Assembly: GCA_963932465.1 (NCBI GenBank)
Contig: OZ010792.1
Span: 514,833,100 to 514,897,099 of the forward strand
Origin: Maratus speciosus
Lineage: Eukaryota > Arthropoda > Arachnida > Araneae > Salticidae
DNA: 64,000 bases
Direction: 5' to 3'
A program made the position numbers and the translations under genes. Under the pieces are notes generated by a model. It made no database searches. It saw only the letters and a program-made list of their open reading frames with translations, and had not been told where the DNA came from. Positions 47,262-57,527 of this stretch are shown here, one piece after another. Position 1 is the first letter of the stretch. Every line of letters starts with the position of its first letter.

Positions 47262-47468
47262 GGCACTGATGTCATATATGCCCCATATTGGCGCGATTTT
47301 TTTCTGACGCCAATGTCATTCATATACGTAACGGGTTCTTAACTGGCGCCAAGTGTCGGTATTTTGCTTGATATGGTAACCCGGATGTTGTTTATGCTGT
47401 TGATGTTTTCGCGAAATTGGCGTCGGGAAAATATCGCGCCAATATGGGGCGTATATGACATCTGTGCC
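47262..47468. mobile_element. MITE, 207 bp, perfect 8-bp TSD, in the CTAG array
   Basis: Left GGCACTGATGTCATATATGC and right (inward) GGCACAGATGTCATATACGC continue into CCCATATTGGCGCGAT. The direct repeat GTTTTTCC (47254-47261, 47469-47476) is itself part of the array unit. Non-coding; hAT-type by TSD length. Confidence 0.92.
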
Positions 47469-47571
47469 GTTTTTCCTAGGCCAAACTAATTTATCCTTAC
47501 GGCCATAGGATAAACTAGTTTTTCCTAGGCAAAATTAGTTTATCCTGACGCCCATAGGATAAACTAGTTTT

Positions 47572-47826
47572 GGTACTTGTTAGTTATCCCGTTGACCAAA
47601 TTACTGTCGCCAAATTGTAAGATTAAATGCCAATAATGGTTGATCGTAAATGTCACATTCACTTGACAACATGTGTTTACGCCATCAAGAGATTTTTATT
47701 TCGACCTTTTATTTGTATATTTATTAATATTATACTAATTTATTTGTTCTTTCGTTATTTAAAATAAAAATTATGTCAGTTTGTATAATTTGGCGAAATT
47801 GGTCGACGGAATAACTAACAAGTACC
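47572..47826. mobile_element. MITE, 255 bp, perfect 8-bp TSD, in the CTAG array
   Basis: Left GGTACTTGTTAGTTATCCCG and right (inward) GGTACTTGTTAGTTATTCCG continue into TCGACCAA. The direct repeat CTAGTTTT (47564-47571, 47827-47834) is the array's own unit sequence. Same family as about 22201-22480 and 57528-58093. Confidence 0.93.
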
Positions 47827-48020
47827 CTAGTTTTTCTTTGGCCAAACTAATTTGGCCTAATGCTCATAGGATAAACTAGTTTAGCCTGTTATTCTTTGGT
47901 CTGAACTAGTTTATCCTAGGCCAATTCAATTTGGCATGCTTTTTTTTATCCCAAAGACCGCTTTGGTGCCAACCTTCTAGTTTATCCTAGGTCAGTTTAG
48001 TTTGGCATGCTTTAATTAAT

Positions 48021-48560
48021 GCCAACCAGTGTTGAGCATGCTTCCAAAAAAATCAAACACATCTATGGAAGTGAGCGAAGTTCACTAAAATCTTGTTATT
48101 TTTTTTTTTTAATAGAATAGAAGTTTAGCGTCCAAATTTACAAAATTTTGTGAGCTAGTCTTTCGGTTATTCAATGTAAGGGTCTTTCCTTGCTCGTCCA
48201 ATTTTCCTCCCCGACACTCGGTCCGGAGATTACTTTTTTCAAGAGGTTTGGACCGAGATGGACCAGGACTCAATTTTTTTCCATCTTAAGTCGAGACTGG
48301 ACTGCATTCTTCTTGAGCTCTGCACAGGCAGAAATTTTCAGTCCAATTTCCAACCCAGCTCATATGGAAATCATTTGGACTGGCAGGATCTCTGGAGTGT
48401 TTGGTAAAAATATCAGTAATATTTGGTCCAGCCCAACTTTTTTTTTAATGCACATATTTTTAAATCGCTATTATTCCACAATTAAAATTTATACATTTAT
48501 TATTATTTTTTGTAATTTTTTTAAGATGAGTAGATGCATTTTTAGGTAATAAAATTAAAG
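48021..48560. other. No gene seen
   Basis: An open frame (48190-48549) has mixed composition but no motif, and it ends in low-complexity A+T-rich DNA. Confidence 0.45.
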
Positions 48561-48562
48561 TA

Positions 48563-49206
48563 CGGTAAAACCTGAGGAAAATAACCTGCATTTACGGAAT
48601 CCTGTGTTTAACAAAAAAAGAGTATGCATTTACAACAGATGATGAACCTTCTAATAAGGAAATCTGCATATAACAGGTTTTTCTTCTTTCCTATGAAATT
48701 CTGTCATAGAATTTAAAAAATTTTTAAATCTCCAAGCCATAGAATGTGGATTAACGATATTAATGATTCTATTGTAAACAAGTTTTTCTTCTTTCCTATG
48801 AAATTCCATCTTGGAAGATTTTATTGTGTAGAATTTTTTAAATTTCCAACCCATAGAATGTGGATTAACAATATTAATGGTTCTATTGTAAACTATATTG
48901 ATTTTTTAATGAATCTCTTTGTATGTAAATATCTGAATGATTACTAATACCATTAATTTTCTTACATGGCTTGGAGACTTGAAAATCTGAAAAAAATTAT
49001 GTAGAAAAACCTTCTCTGAAGGAATCACATAGGAGAGAAAAATACTTCGTTATAGTTAAGTTCCTTTTTTAGAAGGTTTTATTGACTCTAGCAAATGTAT
49101 TATGTTTTTTCAAATGGATTATTATATCCAATTTGCACCGATTAAAAAAAAATTCCTTTTAAAACAGGATTTTGTCATACACATATTCTTGTAACAGGTT
49201 TTACAG
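48563..49206. mobile_element. TA-flanked TIR element, 644 bp, with internal ~110 bp duplication
   Basis: Left CGGTAAAACCTGAGGAAAAT and right (inward) CTGTAAAACCTGTTACAAGA share the first 12-13 bases, flanked by TA (48561-48562, 49207-49208); this suggests a pogo/Tigger-type MITE. Inside, TTTTTCTTCTTTCCTATGAA recurs near 48677 and 48783, and CATAGAATGTGGATTAAC near 48739 and 48851, a tandem duplication with period about 106-114. Confidence 0.7.
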
Positions 49207-49309
49207 TACTGTATCTCCATCCGTATAACTGTATATGTATTATTCTTTAAAGAGAATTTTAATTGTGGAATAATGGTAGCTTAAAAAAAAAAATATATTT
49301 TAGGCAGGG

Positions 49310-50089
49310 TTGGCAAGTTTCTGCCAGAGTGGTTAAAACCAGCGGTTAAAACCGGCATGGCAGAAGCTAGTTTCTGCCAGTAAGTGGCAACAACTGGCAG
49401 AAACTAAGAAATAATATTAATAAGAACTTTAATGTGCAATGATTCGTAATTCACACATGTATTTGATATGTAAACAATTAAGTTAAAAATTAAAATTAAA
49501 GATTATGAATGTTATTCAAAGTTGTAAAAAAGTTTCAAAATGATCATATAAATATACTTTGTTTATATAATAATAGGTACTGATTTTCTTTCACGTGAAA
49601 AACAGAAATTTTCAATGGTAGCCTGATGCTGTACAAGTTTAACTATTTTATATTGTTGTTTAGAGTTGAATTTTTATTTAAAAGTAAAAAAAGAAATTTA
49701 AAAAAAAATTGTGATATTTTAACAAATGTATTTTTCAGAGTATTTTTAAATAAATAATGCAATGCAATAACTTAAAGATTATGATTCTTGTTAAAATATA
49801 TAAGTAAATAATTGAAACACAATAAATAACAGAAAAAAAAATAATGAAATATCTTGTACAATTATTTTACAATATTGAAAGAACAAAATTGCCACTCAAA
49901 TATACTATTATTATTTTTTCCACAGAACATTCCATAGCATAGGACAAAATTTTGTTAATCTTCCTGAACACACTGTTTCTTAATTTGTTTTGAATGAAAG
50001 AAAAGTTTGAAAATATTTTTTCAAGACTATCATTACTTGCTGGCAATGTCATTTTTGAGGATGCAAAGTTTGAAAAATGCTCACCAGTA
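49310..50089 (-). mobile_element. Truncated hAT element, CAGGGTTGGC end plus transposase tail
   Basis: The left terminus GCAGGGTTGGCAAGTTTCTG and following CCAG/CTGCC dyads match the ends of 62200-63102. The opposite end is not found: a pogo-like element starts at 50090, and nothing beyond 51404 restores a matching terminus. Contains the transposase remnant at 49930-50080. Confidence 0.7.
49930..50080 (-). pseudogene. hAT transposase dimerisation-domain fragment
   Basis: The minus strand reads LPASNDSLEKIFSNFSFIQN then KLRNSVFRKINKIL, matching the hAT pattern P.S.ASLER.FS....I....RN.L....V..L. Only this C-terminal segment survives. Its direction, toward the CAGGGTTGGC terminus at 49310, is the one expected for a hAT gene, supporting assignment of the CAGGGTTGGC family (including 62200-63102) to hAT. 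Confidence 0.7.
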
Positions 50090-51403
50090 GGGAAAGACGG
50101 GGTACAATGAAACATTACTGGTAAAATCAATCAAATTTGTCATACAGAGTTGCAGTTTATATATATGTTATACAACTATATGTTCCAATTACTGATGTGA
50201 TTTGAATACATTCACACTTCTTCAACAGTAGCAATAGAAGATTATTGCTTTTGCACCATTGAAAGTAACTTTCTTTACTAAAAGTAATTTTGTTTTTTTT
50301 TCTTTGTTTTTATATGTAATAATTATTTTTTCTATACATTGTTATCTTTGGGTTGTTGTCTTCACATGTCCAAAACCAAACTAAAAAAAAATAAATATTA
50401 GAAGTTTGAAAATAAATTTTTATTTAGTAACCTCAGTGCGGGGTACAATGAAACACTTGCAGACGGGGTACAATGAAACATGTTTTATTACAGTAATAAA
50501 AATAGTAAATAGAATATATTAGAAGTAAGAGTAGGAAAACAGAAAAAAAAAGAGTTTTGTTCTAACCAGGTCAGTAAAAAATGCTCTTGTTAAGCAATTA
50601 AAAAATAGAAAGACAAAAAAAGCTAAGAAGGGATTGTTTTGAAAACAAACTCTGCCTGCTACAGACTCTGATGATGATCCAGATTTTTTTTCCAGTCCCA
50701 GCTGGTCATCGAGGTACTAAGAATGAGATATTCCCACACAACATGTATGGTATACAAGCAGTATCCGTATAAATGAAAACTTAAGGAAATATACACCGTT
50801 GGAGAAATCATACATAAATGAAGTCAAATGTGAAGTACTTGATATAAAAAAACTCCAACCAAGTTTTATTTTATTTTTATTATTTTTTTTTTTTTTAGAA
50901 ACTTACATTTAAAAAAAAAACTCATTGTGTTGAAACTACCATCCCATATTCCTTCAGGAGCAACTGAAATATAAGCAGAAATGCTAATTTTTGAAACTGA
51001 CTTGAGCCAATTTAATATAAAATGAAAGGTATTTCTTAAACTAATAGAATTTTCTTATTTTTCATCTTAGACTATAATATTTTTATCAAGTTTCTTATTA
51101 ATCAAGTTTTGTTTCTGTATTTATCTCATTTTTCATAAAATAAACTATACTGGGTGAAAATTGCTTCCATCATTTAGAGTGTTTCATTGTACCCCGGCAT
51201 ACGGGGTACAATGAAACACTGTAAGACATTTATTTTTTGTTATTTTTCAAGCATAAAGATATTGTTTTGAACCTAATAAAAATTTATTTAGATGGGGAAA
51301 ATACAAGGTTAAAAATATGCATTAATTATATTTTTGTGCATGCAAAATTGTGGATAGGAAAAAATAATTAGTAAATTTTGTTTCATTGTACCCCGTCTTC
51401 CCC
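50090..51403. mobile_element. Pogo-like element, 1314 bp, TA target, repeated end motif
   Basis: Left GGGAAAGACGGGGTACAATG and right (inward) GGGGAAGACGGGGTACAATG continue into AAAC; TA flanks both (50088-50089, 51404-51405). The GGGGTACAATGAAAC block is repeated internally near 50443, 50466 and 51203, and inverted near 51180. Around 50650-50695 a frame reads TDSDDDPDFF, perhaps a transposase C-terminal acidic tail. A plausible internally deleted relative of the element that supplied the transposase at 53928-54813, but no shared end was found there. Confidence 0.8.
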
Positions 51404-51539
51404 TATTCATTTTTAAAGACGACCACCACACAGTCAAGGGCAAAAAATTTTCTAGGGCTTCCTTGGAGAAATGTTTCTGGGACAGGAGTCGATTTTGCTA
51501 TATATGGCACAAAAATAGTTTGGACCAATGAATAGCAGG

Positions 51540-51705
51540 TTAAACTAGTTTATCTTATAAGCGATAGGCCAAACTAGTTTGGCCTAGGAAAAACTAGTTT
51601 ATTCTATAGGCGTTATGATAAATTAGTTTGGCCTAGGAAAAACTAGTTTATCCTATGCGCGTTAGGATAAACTAATTTGTCCCAAGCCAATCTAGTTTGG
51701 CCAGT
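51540..51705. repeat. CTAG-rich palindromic array, second block
   Basis: About three and a half units of the 47.2-48.0 kb type (AACTAGTTTGGCCTAGGAAA, TAGGATAAACTAATTTG). It is followed by a TA microsatellite (51707-51745). Confidence 0.75.
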
Positions 51706-51745
51706 AATATATATATATATATAAGTGTATATATATATATGTATA

Positions 51746-52639
51746 TAAAACACTGGCGCATGGCTAACCAAAGTACCGCCTACTGTATATCTGTTTTTAA
51801 TAATTTCATCTTTTATTCTTAATTTCACGAATTTATTGGACATCTTACTTGATTGATGCTTGTACTAATACATTAAAGATACAATATTATTTATACTACT
51901 ATTCTGAGATGCTGAAATTTTGTTTGTTTTGTTACTTCTCAAAGAGAATTTTGCAGAGGGGATAAATTTTTAAGTAGAGGGTAGACTCTCCTCCAACATT
52001 TATTTATAAATGGTACAGATCACAGGTAATTTGTAGAGATAGAAGGTAGAAATAGTATTTGGTTTTCTTTGCTTGAGGGCACATGTCACATAACACTTCA
52101 TATATTTTTTTTTTACTTTGTCACATGTTGCAGGTGTCTGAAATTCGTGCAGCTGGAAATTTTTCATGACTATTTTCTAAAATATGCATCAAATTATTTA
52201 AATTCTTAAATTAAATTCCAATTTTTCTGGGTGCTAAATTCATGTTTACAAGCTATGTTTTAACCTTAAACATTTCAAACTTTTTATTCCCTACATTTTT
52301 AATGCTGCTTTGTTTAATTAATGAAACAATATATACTATTTAATAATCAAGCATGATTTTTTGCGATACAGAAATTTAAATTGATTGCAGTATAAAATAG
52401 CACATACATTCAATGACTTCATGTATTCATTTACGAAGATAAAATGGCTTTAAAAATAAAAAGATATGTGTGAAAAGGGGAGTGGAGCTTTATTTCGTCT
52501 TACATTTCAGAGTTTAGTAAAACATGATATAATAATATTATACAAACTTGTATAAAACCAAAAACTTTCTGCGCACATAAATGCTGGGTCAAAAACTTTC
52601 TGCAAATTAATTTAATTTTTAATAAAATTACCTGTTATA
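51746..52639. other. No gene seen
   Basis: A+T-rich sequence without coding, repeat or terminal-repeat signals that I can support. Confidence 0.5.
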
Positions 52640-53405
52640 TAGGGGTGATTCAGGGTTAAAAAAAAAAAATAATCTGAAATTCACAGCAAATTTTCTGAAA
52701 GGTTACAGCAGAGAGAGGAATCCCTGTTGGTGCTAATTAAGATTTTTTCTGCAGCCCTTTGACGAAGTTTGCATTTTTTCTGTGATCCTTTGATGGTATT
52801 CCCATTTCTTCGTGATTCTTTGACCAAATTCACATTTTTTTTTTGTGGTCCTTTGTCGAAATTTGCGTTTTTTCGAAGCCCTTTTATGAAATTTGCGTTT
52901 ACTCCGCGACCCTTTGATGAAATTTGCGTTTTTTATACAAACCTTTGTTGAAATTTCTGTTTTTTCCTGACCCTTTAATGAAATTCACATTTTTTTTGCG
53001 ATCCTTTGACAAATTCGTGTTTTTTCATCGATCTTTTGACAAAATTTGCATTTTTTCCGTGAGCTTTTGATGAAATTCGTGGGTTTTTTTTCACGAAATT
53101 TGTGGATTTTTTTCGTGGTCCTTTGTCAAAATTTGTGTTTTTTCAAAGCCCTATGATAAAATTCGCATTTTTTCCGCGATCCTTTGACGAAATTTGCATT
53201 TTTTTTTTCATGATCCTTTTACGACATTCGTGTTTTTTGACGAAATTCGCATTTTCCTTGTAATCTTTTGACGAAATGTGAGATTTTTCTGCGAACGATT
53301 GACGAAATTGTTTTTTTACGGTGACCATTTGTCAAAATTCCTGATTTTTTAATGTCTGAATTTTCGGACCGATGAATTTTTTTTATTTTCGGAAAACTCG
53401 GTGAG
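52640..53405 (+). mobile_element. Minisatellite-bearing TIR element, copy 4 (~0.77 kb)
   Basis: Starts TAGGGGTGATTCAGGGTTAA, carries the family leader (TCTGAAATTCACAGCAAATT, CTGAAAGGTTACAGCAGAG, GGTGCTAATTA) and about twenty 29-31 bp units (for example TTTGCGTTTTTTCGAAGCCC). The trailer TGTCTGAATTTTCGGACCGA follows, but the terminal CACCCCTG is missing, so the right end is eroded or deleted. Confidence 0.75.
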
Positions 53406-53927
53406 CAGTAATTAAATCATATGTAAAATTGGAGAATATTTTTATTTTGTATTTAAAAAAAGTTACTAAAACAAAAATTATGTTTTTCTTTTCTAATTTT
53501 TTTCCCGTAAAGTTCCAAATTTTGCAGAAAACTTTCCGTGCATGCGTGCGTCTATATTATACAACTGTGAATATACATAACATAAATTTCTTATATTCAT
53601 GCTGTGGGTGTAGAAGGATTGAAATATGTAAACCTTCATCTTCATGTCAGTTGCTGAAACTCGTGACATTATTATTTTCATGGCTGAATAACTTCATTTT
53701 GGACTTTTTTGTATCTTTTCTTAATTTTTGAGATCAATAGATATTCTAAATCCTGCAGGCAGGAGTCATATTTTTCAAAGAGGGGATTTTGGCATTTTTA
53801 GCAGGAATACCGCCTTGAATCGGAAACCTCGCTGCAACTTTATTTTTGAATGATATTGTTTCTAAAAATTTACATGTTTGTTCTTTATGTAACATGAAAT
53901 TTAAAATAATGTTTGTTTATTTTTTAG
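53406..53927. other. No gene seen
   Basis: A 100-codon frame (53429-53731) is hydrophobic/low-complexity and matched by an antisense frame; not supported as a gene. Confidence 0.45.
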
Positions 53928-54527
53928 ATGCCTCGGAAACATGTACGAAGCACAGATAAAGGATCATGGACTGAGGAACAAATCAGTGAAGCTCTTAATT
54001 GTATTAAAAATGGAGAAAAAGTTAGGGCTGTTGGCCGCAAGTTTGGAATTAATGAATCCACTTTGAGAAGAAGATTAAAATTAGGAATAACTGGTGGGCC
54101 ATCTATGGGAAGAAAAGCAGTTTTTACTAAAGAGGAAGAAGAGGAAATTGGATATCTCTTTCTTCTTCTCACTAAATTATTTTACAAAGTGACACTTATT
54201 GAGTTAAGGAGGTTGGCTTTCAAATATGCTGAAATGAAAAACATTAAACATAACTTCAACAGACAAACAGAATTAGCTGGGAAAGATTGGGCTATGAGTT
54301 TTTTGAAACGAAACCCTCAATTGAGCTCTCATAAATCTGAACCTACTTTGATTGACAGAGACATACCCTTTGATGAAACAGAAACAAGTCTTTATCTAAA
54401 TTTGAAAACTCTGATGGAAAAGTGTAACATCCTGCCCTCACAAACTTCAAGTGTGGATCAAACAGATGTCATAACAGACCAGAATTCTTTCATTATTGAT
54501 CCAAAAGATCAAATCAAAGAAGGATGA
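53928..54527 (+). pseudogene. Pogo/Tigger-type transposase N-terminal part (199 aa, truncated)
   Basis: Starts MPRKHVRSTDKGSWTEEQIS and continues with ALNCIKNGEKVRAVGRKFGI, NESTLRRRL: a pipsqueak-type helix-turn-helix (about residues 12-55) of the pogo family. A second DNA-binding (CENP-B-like) region follows, ending KDWAMSFLKRNPQLS at about residues 118-132, and an acidic linker. The frame stops before the DDE catalytic core; pogo transposases are normally about 500 residues or more, so this is truncated. The intact 199-codon frame is notable and could in principle encode a DNA-binding-only protein. A further piece of the same family lies at 54631-54813. Terminal repeats of the source element were not identified. 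Confidence 0.8.
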
Positions 54528-54630
54528 GCTGCTAGCTCATATTATTAACAAAACATTCTTGGGCAGTGATTGTTATTTGAAATTATGTATAATTAATGTT
54601 CACATATAAAAGTGCCAGACATCTTCAGGG

Positions 54631-54813
54631 TTGAAATATGGGGAGCAGCAGAAAGTATCTGCAAGTCGAGTCAGTTTAAATAGTTGTAGAGCTCTTCTAG
54701 AATGGCTAAATCACTTTGCCTCTTTGAAGGAGTCTTCGAAATATCAACCTTCATTATTTATAATGGATAACTATTCCAACTATATATTTCTAGCATGTTT
54801 CAAGAGAAAGTGA
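54631..54813 (+). pseudogene. Pogo transposase DDE-core fragment
   Basis: Reads ALLEWLNHFASLKESSKYQP then SLFIMDNYSNY, matching the segment around the second catalytic aspartate in pogo/Tigger transposases (usually LLLLDNH.SH). The first and third acidic residues are absent. It lies about 100 bp after the truncated N-terminal frame on the same strand, consistent with one element that lost most of its middle. Confidence 0.7.
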
Positions 54814-54872
54814 ATTATAGTTGATTTCTTTTGTATCTTATACAAGTTGATAGATGCAGACTCTACACTTAA

Positions 54873-55555
54873 GGGGACAGTTTACCTTTCCAACAATTTT
54901 GTTTATTTTTAAAAATATGGTTCAAATGGTGAACTTGCTGCATTTCAATGTTCAACTAACAGTACATTTTGAAAAAAAAATAATTGCATTTTTAAAAATT
55001 TGAATTTTTTAAAATCCCTACTACTTTTTTAAAAATTGACATTTTTGCCCCCCCCCCTTTTTTTTTGTAAAGATTTTTAAATGTTTATTATACAAGACTG
55101 CACATGGATTTTTAGATACATCTAATATTACATTTAATACAATTTTTTTACTGATACATATAGTGTAAAATGTGAAATTTGACATATCTTCATATACTTT
55201 TATTTTTTTTTTAAATAACAAAAAACCTGAAGGCTAATTCCATGCACAGATTTATCATATATATAATAAAGAACATGTACAAAAAAGTTTAAATCTGTAT
55301 CTCAAATACAAAAAAAGCCTTAGCATTTTTAAAACATGAAAGTGAAGACAATATGAACATGGACAAAAAGCCATTTAAAGTTTTAATTTTTGTTAGTAAT
55401 TGCGCTGAGTGTATTAACACAATTTACAATATCTCGCTATATAATTACTGTATGAGTAAAAATGCGGTGTCAAAATATTCACAATTAAAAGGCTTTCATT
55501 TAATATTAAAAAAGATTTTTTTTTTTTTTTACCAATTTTAAAGTAAACTATCCCC
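54873..55555. mobile_element. TIR element, 683 bp, possibly piggyBac-type
   Basis: Left GGGGACAGTTTACCTTTCCA and right (inward) GGGGATAGTTTACTTTAAAA share about 16 bases. Left flank is TTAA, right flank ATAA; if the latter is a mutated TTAA this would be piggyBac-like. Interior A+T-rich and non-coding. Confidence 0.55.
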
Positions 55556-56130
55556 ATAAAAATAAAGATCCCTCAAAATAGCACCCATCCATGAATATGT
55601 ATTATTCTATATAAAAACTGGATTTCAGAAAATCTGAAAAACTTCTACATTTAATCACAGTTGCATTTAGAAATATAGCAGGAATTAGCACAGAAGTTTC
55701 TGGCTTTACAAAACCAGGAATTAAAGAATGAGTGATAAAATTTTCAATGAAGAATTCCAGCATCAATAAAATATAGAAATAAAATTAATATTTCATTGTT
55801 GTCCAAGAAAACATCTTTTTAAATGAGCCAGGAAGTGAACATCAATCTCACGGGAAAACTGAAAGATGGATGTTTTTTTTTTTTTTCTAAAGAGGGCTGC
55901 ACATAAGAGCATGTTTGTTAATACTCAAGATACATGTCACAATTTATTTTTTATTTTTATTCACATTAATTTGAACTAAATTGAATTTGTTTACATTTTA
56001 TGAGCAAACCTTTATAACAAAGGTTTTCAACCACTGTGCCTTGAGAGAATCTTATATGTGCCATGCAAATATTAAATATCTTAAATTATACTATTATCTT
56101 TTGATTTTTTTTTTTTTCTTCAAGAATGAA
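55556..56130. other. No gene seen; hAT-like single end
   Basis: A+T-rich. AAAGGTTTTCAACCACTGTG near 56021 resembles the end of a hAT element, but no partner end was found. Confidence 0.4.
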
Positions 56131-56136
56131 TAATTA

Positions 56137-57062
56137 CAGTAGACTCCCTCAAATCTGCACAGCCCGGTAGCAAAAAGTTCGAGATGGGAGACAGATGTCG
56201 CAGACTTTCTTTTCTCTTTTGCAGACTCTTTTTCATCGAACTTTTATTTTGCTTCATATTTTTTGTTTAGCTCTTTATTCCTTAATACAAAAAGTTAAGA
56301 TTATTATTAATAAAAACCTGTAAAATGCCTGAAAACGCTACAGGCAAGTGAATGCTTAATTAATTAACGCTTCAATTGTAAAAATATTTTACCTGCAGAT
56401 TATTTTTTGGCCCTAAAGTATCTGTCGCAGACACTTGGAGAAATTTCTGCTACTGGGCTGCACAGCTTAAAACCACAGGCTGTACAGATTTTAGAATTTT
56501 GTGTTCTGGTCATTGCTTTGTTTACATTTTTCAAATAGTAATTTGAATGTAATAGTGCAATTGAAATTATAATTGAAGGCTTACAATATGGTAAAATATT
56601 AAAATAATTAAGTGAAGCAATAAACTAAAACAATAAAAAGGATTAAATTATTAAAAGTAAAGGTCAAATAAATAAATATGAATAATAAAGATGAGATACA
56701 TTTTTCTTGAATTATTGAATGAAACTTGTTTCATAAAGATACACTACTAATTCACATCAAAATCGTAAAATAAGGAAGTTTTATTTCAGGTTCAGCCAGA
56801 CTTCATAATTAAAAAAGCTTGTTTAATACATATTTGGTAAAAAGATTGCAATTACCAGGTGATATCAGCGATAAATATATACTTCGTTCATGATAAAGCA
56901 TAAGTTCAGTTATATTATCTAGAATTACATATTAAAATACATATAGAATGATATAAAAAGGAAAAAGTCTAATTTTGTCCCTACATCTGAACTGAGTTTC
57001 ATTGTTTACATCTGCGATGATGTGCAGATTTTAGACGTTTGCAGATTTGAGGGAGTCTACTG
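56137..57062. mobile_element. Pogo/Tigger-type MITE with TA target, carrying a hAT MITE
   Basis: Left CAGTAGACTCCCTCAAATCT and right (inward) CAGTAGACTCCCTCAAATCT are perfect inverted repeats continuing GCA, flanked by TA (56135-56136, 57063-57064). Without the 295-bp insertion and its TSD it is about 620 bp. A second copy spans 58631-61444. Confidence 0.92.
56163..56457. mobile_element. hAT-type MITE, 295 bp, copy C, perfect 8-bp TSD
   Basis: Same family as 14916 and 19368, opposite orientation. Left CCCGGTAGCAAAAAGTTCGA, right (inward) CCCAGTAGCAGAAATTTCTC. The direct repeat CTGCACAG flanks it (56155-56162, 56458-56465) and lies inside the TIR of the host MITE. Confidence 0.93.
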
Positions 57063-57064
57063 TA

Positions 57065-57519
57065 TGGCAAATAAATAAATAAAGTAAAACAAATAAATGT
57101 AATAAAAAATATTTATTCCAGTTTCAATGTCACATATAAGTGAAGATATTTCTGCAATGAATCTATTAAAATAAAAAATCCTTCATAATTAGTATCTCTG
57201 GAAGATAACAAAAGTAAGATGATACAAAATTCAACTTTATAAAGATTGAAAATGTCAAGGCAGTTGATGGTATCAAATGTTGAATTGTAAGAAACAGAAA
57301 AATAAATATATATATAGATGCATTTTTATAAAATTTAATTGCCATCTTCTTTACTACTAAATGTTATAGATCATTTTGCTTTGTGGGAAACAAGCAAAAA
57401 TCATAGGAACACAGGTTTACTTAGTGAAAAGTATACAGCATCTCATTTAAGGCTGAACTTAGATTTTCACTTTGAACTTAAAAAAAAAAAAAAAAAAAAA
57501 AAAATGAAGAAATTGTAAG
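57065..57519. other. No gene seen
   Basis: A+T-rich, ending in a run of about 24 A (57481-57504). No other feature. Confidence 0.5.
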
Positions 57520-57527
57520 GATATTTC

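Larger units (their letters stand above)
47195..48020. repeat. CTAG-rich palindromic ~49-bp tandem array with two MITEs inside
   Basis: Units follow the form CCTAGGCCAAACTAATTTAT then CCTTACGGCCATAGGATAAA then CTAGTTTTT, about 49 bp. Each unit is partly self-complementary (TTTATCCT ... AGGATAAA) and carries CCTAGG and ACTAGT hexamers. The array is interrupted by MITEs at 47262-47468 and 47572-47826 and degenerates after about 47940. A related block lies at 51540-51705. Confidence 0.8.

Noticed and set aside
53924..54172. 82-codon minus-strand open frame
   Set aside because: Antisense shadow of the pogo transposase N terminus.
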